A stretch of DNA of 64,000 bases, taken from the NCBI GenBank assembly GCA_030620095.1, contig JAUTXW010004471.1:1-64000 (forward strand), written 5' to 3'. This stretch comes from Kuschelorhynchus macadamiae (Eukaryota; Arthropoda; Insecta; Coleoptera; Curculionidae). The translations under genes and the position numbers were made by a program. The notes below the pieces were generated by a model. That model was not told the DNA's origin. It made no database searches and saw nothing but the letters and a program-made list of their open reading frames with translations. Shown here piece by piece: positions 1 to 11,880 of this stretch; position 1 is the first letter of the stretch, and each line of letters begins with the position of its first letter.

Positions 1-389
1 CGTACATCGTAAAATCATATATCTTTCTTTGGTTAGGCATTTCGTGTCCCTAATAAATTATTATAGCTTTAGTTCGTAGCTTATGGAAGGTCTAAAGTGA
101 AGCCACTATTTTCAGTCGCAACGTTTCCATTAGCAACACTTTTTCGAGCTCTCGACTGTTAAAACGAGTGTTAAAACCTTAGTGATGGACATTTACAAAA
201 ATAAATAAACAAATAGTAAATGTCAGTCACTACTGTACTGTACATTACGTTAAGAGCTCGAAAATGTGTTAACTCCATAACATTAGATTTTCCATCATTG
301 TATATATATTTAGTAAATATTATACAAAATATCATTGTATCGTAGAAATTGGATATATATGAATATGTAATATTTATTGAATTCTTTAT
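1..389. other. Unassigned AT-rich sequence
   Basis: No convincing coding, RNA or repeat signal was seen. It lies just beyond the C-terminal end of the broken Transib copy on its right and may include that element's 3' non-coding end, but no terminal repeat was recognised. Confidence 0.4.
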
Positions 390-2075
390 TTTGAATTGAT
401 TGAACTATCATTCACTTTTTGGAGGTCTAAGTAATTCCAGTGCCTCAGGAAACAATGGCGTAATCTTTTTTGTGGTAGTTTTCTTAAACTCGAGATGCAA
501 GGATCCGAGGACACAAGAAGTCGATTTATTACATCTTTTAAATCATCAGTTTTCGAAGTCTTCGGGAGAAATCCTCCTTATACTTTTTCGTCTTTATTCC
601 GAGCTTCTTGTGCCTCCTCGGATAATTGCCCTATTGGAATAAGAGTTAATTATGTCTGATCCGTAAATCAAAACCTTATGCACGGTAACAGGCATAACAT
701 AACAAGGATATAAAGATACAAAAGTTTTGCTGTTTTTAGTGAATATATTTTTAAATTTATCTGTATTAATATCAAATCCTTACGACAGAGTTTGCAATAC
801 TACATGAAAATTTATAATTATACTAATATTAATTTTAGTTATTTCTGCTACTATTTCTGCACCCTCAAGAATCTCCACGCTGTGTTTCCATCATTGGAAC
901 TACCGAAACCTCTCATCGTTTGGTCTACAATTAGCCCTATCTGAGAACGAAGTTGTTCCTGAATAAGTTTCTTTGATTCTTGAACTTTTAACTTATCTTC
1001 CGCACCTCTAGCTTGCCACATAGAAATGCCCATTTTATAAGCTAAATGTAAAAGACATTCAGACCTTTGAATAACAGCATCAATATTATTGAAGTCCCTA
1101 GATGTAGTCCCACAAATAGAACATTTTTGTGTTGAACTATTTGATGCTAGAGCATTGCAAACTTTTGCCGTCAATCATTGTGAGATGTAGTCAAAATGTA
1201 CTTATGTATACTTTTCTTTTCCTGCATAGTCATTTCTATTGTTTCGCGGGCGAATTGTAATTTAAGTGGCCTACAAAATCGAGGAGATGAAGATCTTGGA
1301 TTTTGCCAGATGATGGATTCAAAGTTTTCTGGGCTCGTTGCATACTGATTTATTAGGCATTAAAGATGTTAGAAATACACTATTTCCAATTTTTTTAAAT
1401 TCTCAAATATTTGTTTATATTCGGATTGGCCAGACGATCTATCGAACTCCCACTTGCAAACTAAGCTCATATCGATATCCATTTCTTTAAGACCTTGAAC
1501 AACTGATTCTTGAACTTGAATAAGTTTTTTGCACGGATGATTTAGCAGAGACTGCAATAAGTTCAACTTCGGTGTCAGAATAAATAGTAATTTCTGCAGG
1601 ATAGCATCGCTTTTTTGCTTCAGAATTTCATCGTATGCAGGAAACACGTCACCAGTTTGTTTCTTTAACCTGATTTTCTGATTAAATTATATTGACGCTT
1701 GCTCAACTTTGCTTCTATTATCAATGACAGAGCTTCATCACTAGTTAATTTAGAATGCGATTTTTATTATTATTTAACGCAGTGCAATATTCCTCAACTT
1801 TATGTGGCACGTTACTTATATCTTTTAATATTTTGGAAACCATATTATTTCCCTCTGAACGCAAGCTCATTTGCGTTGCATATGCAAGTTCTTGTGTAAT
1901 GGTTACACTCCAAAGGTGGGCAGTTTTTAAACGTTTTATTCGCTCGCTGCTATCTTAAAACTGACCATAGGGCGACCTTTATGTCTAATAATATTTTTTG
2001 AAACCTAATAGTAAAGGTCTAACCAGTTAACATATTTGTTTATAAAAAGCCTCCTTCATCCGATGAACCGCTGCC
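390..2075 (-). pseudogene. Transib (RAG1-like) transposase, broken copy A
   Basis: Read on the minus strand, successive frames match the intact 698-aa Transib protein at 48416-50512 from its KYxNWLD motif (about 2070) to the C-terminal tail (about 400). Open pieces lie at 1369-1647 and 851-1174. The first holds the block around catalytic D1, which here reads EFDRSSGQSEYKQ instead of CDGSSGHSRYKQ. The second has IDG-type, CSIC and GFGSSNDGNTA blocks. At 400-700 the MPVTxHK segment and the glutamate block survive with frameshifts and stops. The copy is dead. Family assignment rests on the intact copy, which shows the RAG1/Transib D-D-E and zinc residues. Confidence 0.8.
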
Positions 2076-5058
2076 CATTTAGTTGACCTTTAAAACGTGA
2101 AATTTTAATTCTTAAACTTTTTGATATAGGTTCATGATTTGTAAGCTGTAATATCCGAGTATGTAAGTACGAAAATCTTGACTCGACATTTTTTGAGGAC
2201 AACTTTGCAGTATATTAACTAGGTTTCTATGACTCAAAACCACATGTTCCTCCATATCGGTAAAAAAATAAAGTAGGTAATTAATAAAATTTTGAAAGAA
2301 AATAATAATTAAATTTTTAAATTAAAGAATTTATTTTTTTTTTAAGTTATTGCAGCCACTTCAAAACTTCTTAGATTTTTGTATATGTGTAAAATATGGT
2401 TTTATTAAATTATATTCATTACAATTTTTTCTGTACGTTTTTTGGACTTTTTGATAAATTAGTTGGACATACTGTACATTTGTGGTATTATTGATTTCGT
2501 TTTCAACATTGATTTAGTCTTTTTTAACAAACAAATACATCAAACATTCTATAACTAATGATAAATCTTGCATGACATCATTTAAACACACTGTTAATGC
2601 AAGTTCGATTTTTGACCCAACACGCAATTTAATTTTAAACTTTATAGAAAAAACTGCAAATATCTGCAAAATTTCGTTTTTGGATAATTACGATAAGTAA
2701 TCATAGAAGTTAAAAAAATATAATAGAAACCGGGATCTGAAACGGAACATAAACAAAAAGCTTTCTATAATAGAGGTTCCTTAAAAAAAAGTTGAAATTT
2801 GCAGACATTAAGATTTTTGACTTAAGTTTCCACTAATATCCCATTTATATCTAAAACTTATACGTATTTTGTAACTACATACCTCATGATTTAACATCCA
2901 CCGAAAACAAGTATCGATCCAGGTAATAACGTTTTTGTAGTAACTATTAAATTTTACGCTTTTTTCAAATTACAGTCTCACAAAGCATTACCTGCTGACA
3001 TATTTCTGTTTTAACGTCTGCCGTCAGTGAACGACAAATGCTGGTAAGAATTTTTTCACAGCCAATTTGTTGTTTGCAATATTGACTTTAAATTTAGGAC
3101 ATTTTTGGTCATGTTGAGATAAATAAATTGTATGCATTTATGCCATGATTCTAGGCAAATCGACCAGTGTGCGCCGGTTCTACCGGTCAGTCAGCAGATC
3201 ACTTCGCAGTGGTTAGGAACGCGATGTCTCAAGATTTTAAACCTACGTGTTTACGGAGCGTTGTACGCTTTTTGTTGATAGTTTTGAAAATGGTTTCTCA
3301 AACTAGCCATTCTTCTTACTGCAGTGTTGATTTGTATATTAGAGTAAGAATTTATTACACGCCTAAATTTGGTAATAGAGAAATCAAGACTCAAACTTTA
3401 AATAAACAAAACCCAAAACTAACACAATTATAAAACCTGTAAATCAACATGTACTTTAATTTCATTTAAAAAGACGAAATCTTGTTTAAAAGCTAGTATA
3501 GCCTCTGAGAGATTAGTCGAAATAGAAATTTTTATGAAAACTTCTTTAGACCATCCCTTGAAGCTAAAAACACAGCGCTAAAATCAATAAACCGATTTCC
3601 TTAATATTTTGTATTTAGTTTTTTTTTGTAAATACGTTTTTTTTTGTTTTTTATCTACCCCTAAAATTTAATAATAAAATAGGGTAGTTTACTTGAAGAA
3701 AAATACGAAAAAATAGATTTTCTCAAAAACAACTGTTCTCAAGTTTTGTATGTTAATATACATATATACCATTCCTAGTTTTAAATTGTCTATTTCTTAT
3801 TTTAAGATATTTACCTTGCTTCTGATATTTAAAGTAACCATTTAAATCGTATTTCACCACTTATTTTCACGAAAATCCGTTTTTGTACTATGGAATAGAA
3901 TAGGTTTCCTTACTGTCCTGCATCAATCAGTATTTATTCACACAAAAAAGTTTAAAGAAGGCTTTATAAAATAATTTAATATATATTTTAAAGCACTTAT
4001 GACTATTTGATGTTAATATTAAAACCAAAATGTTTTAAGATAGCTGTTAGGAGCAAACTGTTTAATAATGGGATTTAATGGCAACAATAGGGCTTTCGTA
4101 TAAAACCTATTTAATATAAATGCTTAACAGTTTTGTGGTTTGGTTTTATGTGCGTGGGCGCTAAAACCCTTGCACTGGATCAATGGCTCTTGTAATGTTT
4201 TTCACTCCTATTAAGATACCTATAAAGTTACCGGCTCAAAACTGCGATAAAGTTATCATGAATCCATTTAAGACATTTATTAAAAATGTTTATTTGGTAG
4301 TTATATAGAGTTAAAAATAATCTGTACTGTAAGCTGCGTGCGTACTGACATATTTATTTCCTAGTATTTATGGCGCAAGGGCCTTTCAGTTCTTATTAGA
4401 TTATATTTTCTGGAGAATGTAAGATGATACCGAGAGGGTGGAGACGAGATTTCTACGTATATGTAAAATCATCCTCTTGGAATTTGAACATTTGATATCG
4501 GCGCCAAACGAGGCCCAGTTCCCGTTACACCACGTATTAGATTTATGACTATTAGTTTTAAGAATTAACCATTTAAGTGGTATTATATTAGGATATTGCT
4601 TTTTTTTTTTAAAACATGTATTCGCATTCTCTATTTCTAAAAACTTAGTAGACTGTTTTGGAGTACAATCGATTTTGATATCCTGTCGAGAACGTATTGA
4701 TTGCCGTTCGGATAATTTTTGTAATTTATATTAGAATAAACTAATTGTTAGAAGTTCTTTGCATTATTTCACAAATATAATTAATACATCTTTATTTTAC
4801 ATTTGTTGTTAATACCTATCAGATTTAGTCCATAAGTTAACCTTTTATTAAGTTGAACATCTACTAATCTTAATATTAATATGAACACTCATACAGTAAA
4901 AAATAACGCGCGGCCTCCGTATACCTCGTATCTAGCTGTTAGCTGCAGGTGTTTGCTGTGATTTACGACCCATCGCAAAAAAAGCCGGCTTTTGGGAGCA
5001 CAACAAAGGAGTGAGAGAACTGTTTCTTTTCTTAAACTGTGGTTATAACATATCTTAC
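2076..5058. other. AT-rich non-coding stretch
   Basis: Short open frames here (for example 3167-3433 on plus) have no family resemblance and low-complexity composition. The stretch may be intron or 3' sequence of the minus-strand secreted-protein gene whose signal exon ends at 5059, but no following exon was identified. Confidence 0.35.
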
Positions 5059-5286
5059 CTTAGAATTCACTACTTGGTCTATTTTGGCATTGACCGTATC
5101 GCCCACGTTAGACAAGGGCGTCAAAATTTGGTTTGTATTAGTTTCTATAGACAAGCCATATCTCAAAGGATCGCTTCCATAGTCGCTTGATACTGGAAAA
5201 GGAAATGGTAACGGGAATGGATAACACGTAATTCCACCGAGCCATGAGATTAAAAGTCCAATAGTGACTACTACATCCATGTTAAC
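5059..5286 (-). CDS. Signal-peptide exon of a putative secreted host protein
   Basis: On the minus strand a good acceptor (pyrimidine-rich, ending TTTTTAG at 5287) precedes ATG at 5280. 74 codons follow, ending exactly at a donor AAG|GTAAGA at 5059 (phase 0). The peptide starts MDVVVTIGLLISWLGGITC, a typical secretory signal with cleavage near residue 19-20. A Pro/Phe-rich stretch (residues 21-29) and a polar segment ending DQVVNSK follow. Beyond the donor the frame soon hits a stop, as expected for intron. Upstream, a TATA box and a UTR exon with a strong donor (9199) fit the same transcript. I do not recognise the family, and later exons were not found to the left. The exon call is good; the function is unknown beyond secretion. 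Confidence 0.5.
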
Positions 5287-5450
5287 CTAAAAATATATCA
5301 ATTTTTTTTTCAAATTATAATTCTGCATAAATAAGTAAAACTACGCTAAAATAATTGCGAGTGCGAAAAGAATACATATAAAAAATAAACTATGAAAAAA
5401 AAGAACTAAAAATGCAAGAACCAAATAACACATTTAATTTTTTTCAGTAT

Positions 5451-5454
<4 letters not shown>

Positions 5455-5530
<76 letters not shown>

Positions 5531-5552
5531 TAGAGAGAGACAGACAGACAGC
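5455..5552. repeat. Compound microsatellite (AT)n-(GA)n-(GACA)n
   Basis: About 60 bases of AT dinucleotide run into GA repeats and then a few GACA units. It lies in the presumed first intron of the secreted-protein gene. Confidence 0.97.
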
Positions 5553-5829
5553 AGCTGACTAGTAGAAAAAATATCTTGAACTGGTAGTGGGGTTGCAGCT
5601 TATAAAGGCTAGGGTGAAATGAAAAACCCTTTTTATTTGTACAGTCAAGCTTTTGAGTATATAGCTTTACTCTTCCTCAGGACAAACTATAAAGGATGCA
5701 AAGTTAATGGTGCTAAAAGTATGTTTTTTGGTATAGAAAACTTACCAAAATTGCATTTATAATTAAAACAAGTAAAACACTACACAACATAGACGATAAC
5801 CTCGCCTATTATTAACTATATAACTATAA

Positions 5830-6660
5830 AATTACATATTTAGTGGCAACGTCTTTTTTATTCGCCTTAATTTCAGGAGAACACATATGGGGGCTTTCTG
5901 TAGCAAGAGAGAGAAAAGTATATTATTGTGGTGAGAGCAAAGCCATACGTTCTTAATAATTCGGATTCCGAATGATACGATACCCGCAGTTTCTAGGAAG
6001 TTCTGCACTATTGCTGCGGTATGCGGTCGGGCATTATCCTGCATCAGAACAAAATTGTTACCAACTAAATCAGCAAGAGGTAACATTACTGCTCTAAAAT
6101 ATCGTTGATGTCAATTTGGGCTGTCATTGACTGTCTAATGCGGAAACATGAAGGAGTGTACGTCTATTCACGGAAATTTCACCCCACACCATAACTAAAC
6201 CACCATTAAAATTATCGCAGTCTGTTATTAAATATTGATTAAATCTTTCGCCATTTCTTCTACATACTATTTTTCTCCCATCCACCATATTAAGGCAAAA
6301 CCTTGATTCATCACTAAACAGGACATTTGACCATTCACGATTATTCCATTCTCTATAATTTTGTACGAAGTATCTCCGAGCAGCACGATGTTAAGGGAGC
6401 AATTTAGGACCTTTTGCAGGTCTCCTAGCCTGTAAGTTCATTTCGGCTAGACGTTTACAAACCATCTGCTTACTTACTATAACATCTTGAATTTGGCGAA
6501 GATCTTGAAATTTCACAACCGTATTCGACCGATTCCGTAAAATCCACAGTATCAAAAAGCAATCATTTCTAGGGGAGGACGATCAGAACCCACGTTTCGA
6601 GCAATGCTTCCTGTTTTTTCGTATTTCAGGATCGTTCTACGAACTGTTGCTTCAAGGATC
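5830..6660 (-). pseudogene. Tc1-like transposase relic
   Basis: Minus-strand frames give a recognisable Tc1 order. GSDRP-like and LRQIQDVIVSKQMVCKRL (DNA-binding side) lie at about 6430-6600. WSNVLFSDESRF (first catalytic D) lies at about 6300-6330. A VMVWGEIS block is near 6180. VLMQDNARPHTA (second D) lies within 5832-6086. After that the frame loses similarity before the third acidic residue. Several frameshifts and stops make it non-functional. A related fragment in the opposite orientation lies at 7020-7160. Confidence 0.8.
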
Positions 6661-7019
6661 CCCACAGCACAATCGACCGACGTAACGTTTACTACGCCCA
6701 TCATTCACCAAAGCAAACAATCTTGCCGTTGGTTCGAGTGCAATTTGGGGCATTTTATCACTAAAACCGTTTTCTCGTATAAAAAAAATGACAGGAAGAT
6801 AGTGAAATACATAACTGACAAATATGGAGGACTATAACAAATTAATTGCCATGGCGACGGCAAGTGTTTTTTCAGTCGATTAGGATTTGACATAGTCCAT
6901 GCGCTAGCTAAAATTTTTAATACATAATTTCCAGTTTCATTAAAAAAGACTTAAAGGCTTTTAAATTCAGTTTTTGTCGCTGATTACGAATTTGCAAGTC
7001 TTTTTTGCGAATTTTACGG

Positions 7020-7160
7020 AATAGATCAAAAACACCTGTAAAAGTTCAAGAAGATCTTCGCCAAGTTTGAGATGCTATGGTTAGTGAGCAGACAGTTTGT
7101 TTACGCCTAGCAGAAGTGAATTTAGAGGCTAGGAGACCTGCAAGAGTCCAAAATAAGATA
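7020..7160 (+). pseudogene. Tc1-like transposase fragment
   Basis: This is a short plus-strand stretch whose translation (EDLRQV, VSEQTVCLRLAEVNLEARRPA) is the same family as the minus-strand relic at 6430-6490. It is the DNA-binding/linker part only and contains a stop. The opposed pair could come from two insertions or an inversion. Confidence 0.65.
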
Positions 7161-8314
7161 AGATATAAGAAGATAAGAAGTTCTCAGAGTTGCCATAGAG
7201 AAGTCAATATTCGGTACTAAGAACATTTTTCAAATTTTAGCCCAGTTATTGTTATTTTAAGTCAAATAAAAAACAGTGTCTAAGTTTTTCCATTAACAAC
7301 TATGCAGATTGGTATAATTACAACAAAAAAGCTGTAATTCCGTCAATTTTAGAGATAAGTCGGTGAATAAAAAAAACAAAATGCTCACAAAAAAGAGTCT
7401 ATCATCTATACGAATCCTCAACTAATACACAGGGTAAGTTAAAAAATAGCAAAAAAGCATAGTTCTAGTTTTTATATTATTATCCAAGAATCATTCAGAA
7501 ATTTTTCATTTGATTCATTTTTGCTGAAAGACAAAGGTATTACCTACCTACTATACAAGTATGTAGCAATCTTCTTTAGCTTCTTATGCCAAAAATTCAT
7601 ATAAACATGGGTCTGAGAAAAAAATCTAATTTCTGAAGTATCGAACTCCCCTATAGAAAATTAATTCCGATTTGGCGCCAGTTCTTGTGTTATGATATAA
7701 AGTGTCAAAACCTTAACTTTTTACTTTAACAAATAATTTTCAATGTGTCAAAGATAGGTTAATGTAGACTTGCCAGACCGGGCACCGCACCCCATTTCGT
7801 GGGCACAATTTTTAAAATAACTCATTTTTTGAAAATCAAATTGAACCTAGGGAAACGACTTTCAAGCAAACATGTTGTGATGTACCCAATAAATTATATA
7901 GAGTTGATAAACTCAACATAGAATGTATTGTGACTTGCTATAATGTATTTAACGAAAGTAGTCAAATAAATAATAAATAAATGAAGTAAATTAATATAAT
8001 GCCATTGAAAAGTTAAATTACGCCTTACGTAGTTTTGTATCGTTCAAACTATTGAGAGAATGTATACAAATTTGTAAGCAAATAAAATGCTTTTCTAATC
8101 TTTCGACTTATTTCTAACAATACTTCAAAAAACGAAGTAGCGGCGGCTCACCTAGGTTTATTTAAAATATAAACAAATTTATTCAAAATATAAATGTTGG
8201 TGATAATCAAAGTGAAGTCGACATTTTTAGAAAAATAAATTATTTTTTGATAAAATACTCAAATATATAAAAGATACGAATTTAAGGGAAATATCAAGTT
8301 TTAAAAAAAATGTA
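7161..8314. other. AT-rich non-coding stretch
   Basis: Nothing identifiable. It lies inside the presumed long first intron of the minus-strand secreted-protein gene (5286-9199). Confidence 0.4.
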
Positions 8315-8665
8315 GTGTTTCAACTTTTGAAACGTTCACCAGTTTTGGATAAATTTAAATTTGGTAAGGTTGGCCGTGGCCTTTTTGTCGAAGAATTTGT
8401 TTTAATAAAATCGATATTCCCTCGTCAAAAATTCACATGTGAAGAAAAATGGACCAAGTTTTTACATTTACATGACATGCCAACTTGGAAAAATATAATT
8501 TTTGCAATCCCTCCCTGCAATGAGCAAAAGAATGTTGAACTGATGATTCAGGTTTGCAAAAAAATGATAATTAGAAAAAGACATGATAATTTGAAAAAGT
8601 TTTACGTAATTATTAGATTCTACACACTACACATATTTTTTAATAAATTTAATGTAAAAATGTAA
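8315..8665 (+). CDS. Unrecognised open frame of about 116 codons
   Basis: The translation is Lys/Phe-rich with a fairly complex middle (RQKFTCEEKWTKFLHLHDMPTWKNIIFAIPP split over residues 37-67). It looks more protein-like than chance frames nearby. No family, signal or membrane segment was recognised. A TAG directly before the frame could be a splice acceptor (TGTAG at about 8311-8315). It could be an exon or a decayed mobile-element fragment, and it is antisense to the putative secreted-protein gene. Confidence 0.25.
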   Translation: MFQLLKRSPVLDKFKFGKVGRGLFVEEFVLIKSIFPRQKFTCEEKWTKFLHLHDMPTWKNIIFAIPPCNEQKNVELMIQVCKKMIIRKRHDNLKKFYVIIRFYTLHIFFNKFNVKM

Positions 8666-9198
8666 ATTGTAAAGTCGCTAATTTTTTTAAAAATTATTTC
8701 TCCAAACCCATTGTCAACTGTACAAGAGTATGTTTTTATACAGTGTATCATAATGGTGAAATTGTTTTTATAAGGGAAAAATGGTATCAAACAATCTCAT
8801 AAATAAATGTAATATATTAAAATATTTTATATTAAATTAGTAACTATATACACCTCCTTTGGTTTTAAGAAAGATAAAGGATTTGTATTTTATGTAATTT
8901 TGTTCACAGTTGTTTTGAGAATCGCATAAAACGTAGACTTTTGATTTCAGTTGCTTCACGGACATCTATTGTTGAATGGTTGTCAAAACAATTGGTTTTG
9001 TCTGAAACAATTTGTTAATTTCTTTATTATTAGGTTTGTTAATATTTAATCTTGCGTTCATATTAAAATATGATTTTGTAAAAACAAATTCGTTGGTTTC
9101 ACAATAAAGTTAAACAAAAGACGCAATAGCTTCAATAAAACATGCGCCACAATTTAATATAAGTAAACTAATATTCAATAAAAAATAAGCTGACTTAC

Positions 9199-9485
9199 CT
9201 TCTGAAATGTGGTACTGCAATAAATTCAACGCTGCAAATTAACCACGACAAAATATACTGCAATTATCATCACTCTCAATGTGCAAATAAAACTAATTAA
9301 GCATCAAAATATTGAAATTAAGTTATTTTCTAATGGCACTAAGTTACAAAATACCACTTGTTACAATATCCATAAACACACAGCATTATTACATAAGTCG
9401 TGGCTTCGTTCTTGTGTCGTTCTTTGTTTAACTTTCTCTTCTAACCGTATTGGAGAAAAAGATAAAAAAAAAACATAGGTGGTGT
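9199..9485 (-). other. Putative 5'UTR exon of the secreted-protein gene
   Basis: On the minus strand a consensus donor, CAGAAG|GTAAGT, lies at 9199/9198. A TATA box lies upstream at 9508-9516, placing the start about 25-30 bases downstream, near 9480-9485. The exon has no long open frame. The next acceptor on this strand with an ATG 6 bases inside it is at 5287, giving an intron of about 3.9 kb. Pairing the two exons is inference. Confidence 0.4.
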
Positions 9486-9507
9486 TATAGGTAGTCTGCA
9501 GCTTTCA

Positions 9508-9516
9508 CTTTTTATA
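9508..9516 (-). promoter_or_regulatory. TATA box, TATAAAAAG
   Basis: The minus strand reads GTATAAAAAGTG, a consensus metazoan TATA element. Its spacing to the donor-bearing exon at 9199-9485 fits a core promoter driving transcription to the left. Confidence 0.45.
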
Positions 9517-11219
9517 CGAATTCAGTTTTAAGCAGTTCAAGGAAGGTATAGGGAATGACAATATGTTGTAATGATTATGGAATCAAAGAGTTAAATTAAA
9601 CGGCAGACTAGATTATTAAAAGAAAAATGTCGTACGTAAACATAGTTTTAATATTTTTGTACATCAAATTGGTTTTTTTTTTTTGGCGACACGAGAGAAC
9701 TTGTATTTCGTGCAAAAAATGATTTGTTTAAAACTATCGTAATAAAGCTCTTTCGGCTCTCGGCATCCTCAGACCTACTTTTCAGGTTTAGCAAAAGGTA
9801 AATTCAAAAATAAGGGGGCAACAGCAAAGCACTTTGCTGGACTCTGGTTGGATATCAATTGTTCAAAGTATGAGTGTATGAGTAAATTTCCTTTACACTT
9901 TTCATAAACACATAATATTCTGTTTCATTATTTGGAACCTTTATTGACACGTCAATGTTGAATTTAGTCCCAGAACAGGCTTTTAAATTATAACAGTTAA
10001 TATTTAACAATTTCCATGGGGAAAATAATTTATTCTACTACCTTACTAGAAAATGTCATTTTCGAACCCTAAACAAGGGAAACAGTTCTATCCTCCCTGA
10101 CATAAAAAATGTTCCTCCTTCTAAGCCCCTTAAGACTTTTACAGGAAATAGATTTATGGAAAATGTTTCCACTAATTTATTTTCAATTTAACTTAAACTT
10201 ATTTATATAAAACATACTACATTTTTATAATAGAAATGTAGATTATAAAATGCTTAATATTTTTAAGTAAATTGATTGGAAAATGTAGATGAAACGGCGC
10301 TTCACCCGCGTCCCCTGGCTAGCCGCCACTGCCATAACAAAACAATGTATTCGCATTGAATCCACTGTGCAATAGACTGTTATCCGTCTTTTAAAACAAA
10401 TTGCTTCTTGTTTGTATCATATTTCTTAAATCAATCCTGGTATATTTATAATCAGCAAAAAGATATCCATGTCATGGATATATAAAATTCAGGATATTCC
10501 AGTAAAAAATGTACGTTTTTGTTCAGAACTGTATTCAGCTGTATAAAGTAATCTAAAAATGCCTTTAACTGAATAAAACTCATGTTCACACTTCAGACAG
10601 AAATGTTTGAATGTACTTTTCTTTCAATTTTTTTTTTATTTTTGCTTTCCCAGTATACACCCTATTTTTTTAAACATTTCATGGCAATATTGTATAAAGG
10701 TGAGTTTTGGCCTAGAAAATCGTATGCTGAAGTTCTGAAAATCTAATAACGACTCGAGATTAGTGGTAACATGAATTGCTAGTTTTAATATGTTCAAGCA
10801 GGGTAATGTTAGCCCCAAAAATGTAAGCCGTACTGCAAAACTGACTGAACCAAGCCATAATAAATAAATTTTAAAATGTTAATATCTACAGTCTCTCAAC
10901 GGGCTAATCAAAAAAACTACCTATATATGTACAGAAGATAGATATAGCTATGCTCACTCACTCAAAAGCAAGAACCTAACTTCTAATTTTTTTAAAGGAA
11001 ATTTCATACTGATTTAAAGTACCTACTGAAGAAAATTTATAGGGTAACTCCTAACAACAAAACGTTGTGTGTACTTCTGGTTAAACCAGAAGTGGTACCG
11101 ATCTGATGTCAGGTTTAGATTAACGGTCTCAGTGTACGACCCTGGGGATAGTGTTTAAACGACATTGTTTTGAAAAAGAACAATACGGGTCCACACAGGG
11201 CGAGAATTTTTCTAGAAAT
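9517..11219. other. AT-rich non-coding stretch
   Basis: No gene was supported. The short minus-strand frame at 10636-10818 is not family-like. Confidence 0.4.
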
Positions 11220-11340
11220 GTAGACGCAGAATAACATTGAGGGAATGGAATAGTCTGCTAGGTCTCCCGACATGAATGTGATAGAGCATGTATGGAGCAG
11301 AATGAAATTGAAGATAAATGAAAGTGAGTATGAAAAGAAA
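11220..11340 (+). pseudogene. Tiny Tc1-like transposase relic (third catalytic block)
   Basis: A plus-strand frame reads EW(stop)SARSPDMNVIEHVWSRMK, the hallmark PDLNPIEHVW segment around the third acidic residue of Tc1-like transposases. Nothing else of the protein is preserved nearby. Confidence 0.6.
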
Positions 11341-11880
11341 ATTCATAAATTTAATGACAAAAAAAACCAAGAAAACACAATGCTGACATTTGAAAACGTT
11401 TGATTTAAAAAAATAGATCGGATTATTTTTTAAATTCATTTGATTTTTTCAGACAACCTGTATAGATCATCAAAATTAACTTTTATTTTTTAATATCAAT
11501 TTTCATTTCTAACCAAATTGCAGCCTTTTCCAAATACAGTCCAACGATTGGATATTTTTAGAAAACCGCGCATTTATTTGAATTCTGCTCAAAACATCCT
11601 AGATAATACATTAATCTTTCAAACATTCGCACAGACGGGAAAAATTTCAAAAAGCTGGCCAGAACCCCAATTCGGGAAGATTGCAATTTCACACTTTTAC
11701 GCGTCTAGGGGCTTTAATAGATCATTGGGCTTTTTAAAATTAGAAATTCCGTAGATGGCGCTCTTCGTTGAATACGGTGACAATAGTTGAATGTTAAATG
11801 TTGTTCGCGTAAGTGTTTTTGCGAAAAAATATTGGCTGTTTTTGTGTACATATTGTAGACATTATAGTGCTCAAAGTAAA

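Noticed and set aside
1699..1958. Plus-strand open frames over Transib copy A
   Set aside because: They are antisense shadows; the minus strand carries the recognisable Transib reading.
6604..6893. Two overlapping open frames next to the Tc1 relic
   Set aside because: They have no family resemblance. The first is partly antisense to the Tc1 DNA-binding region.
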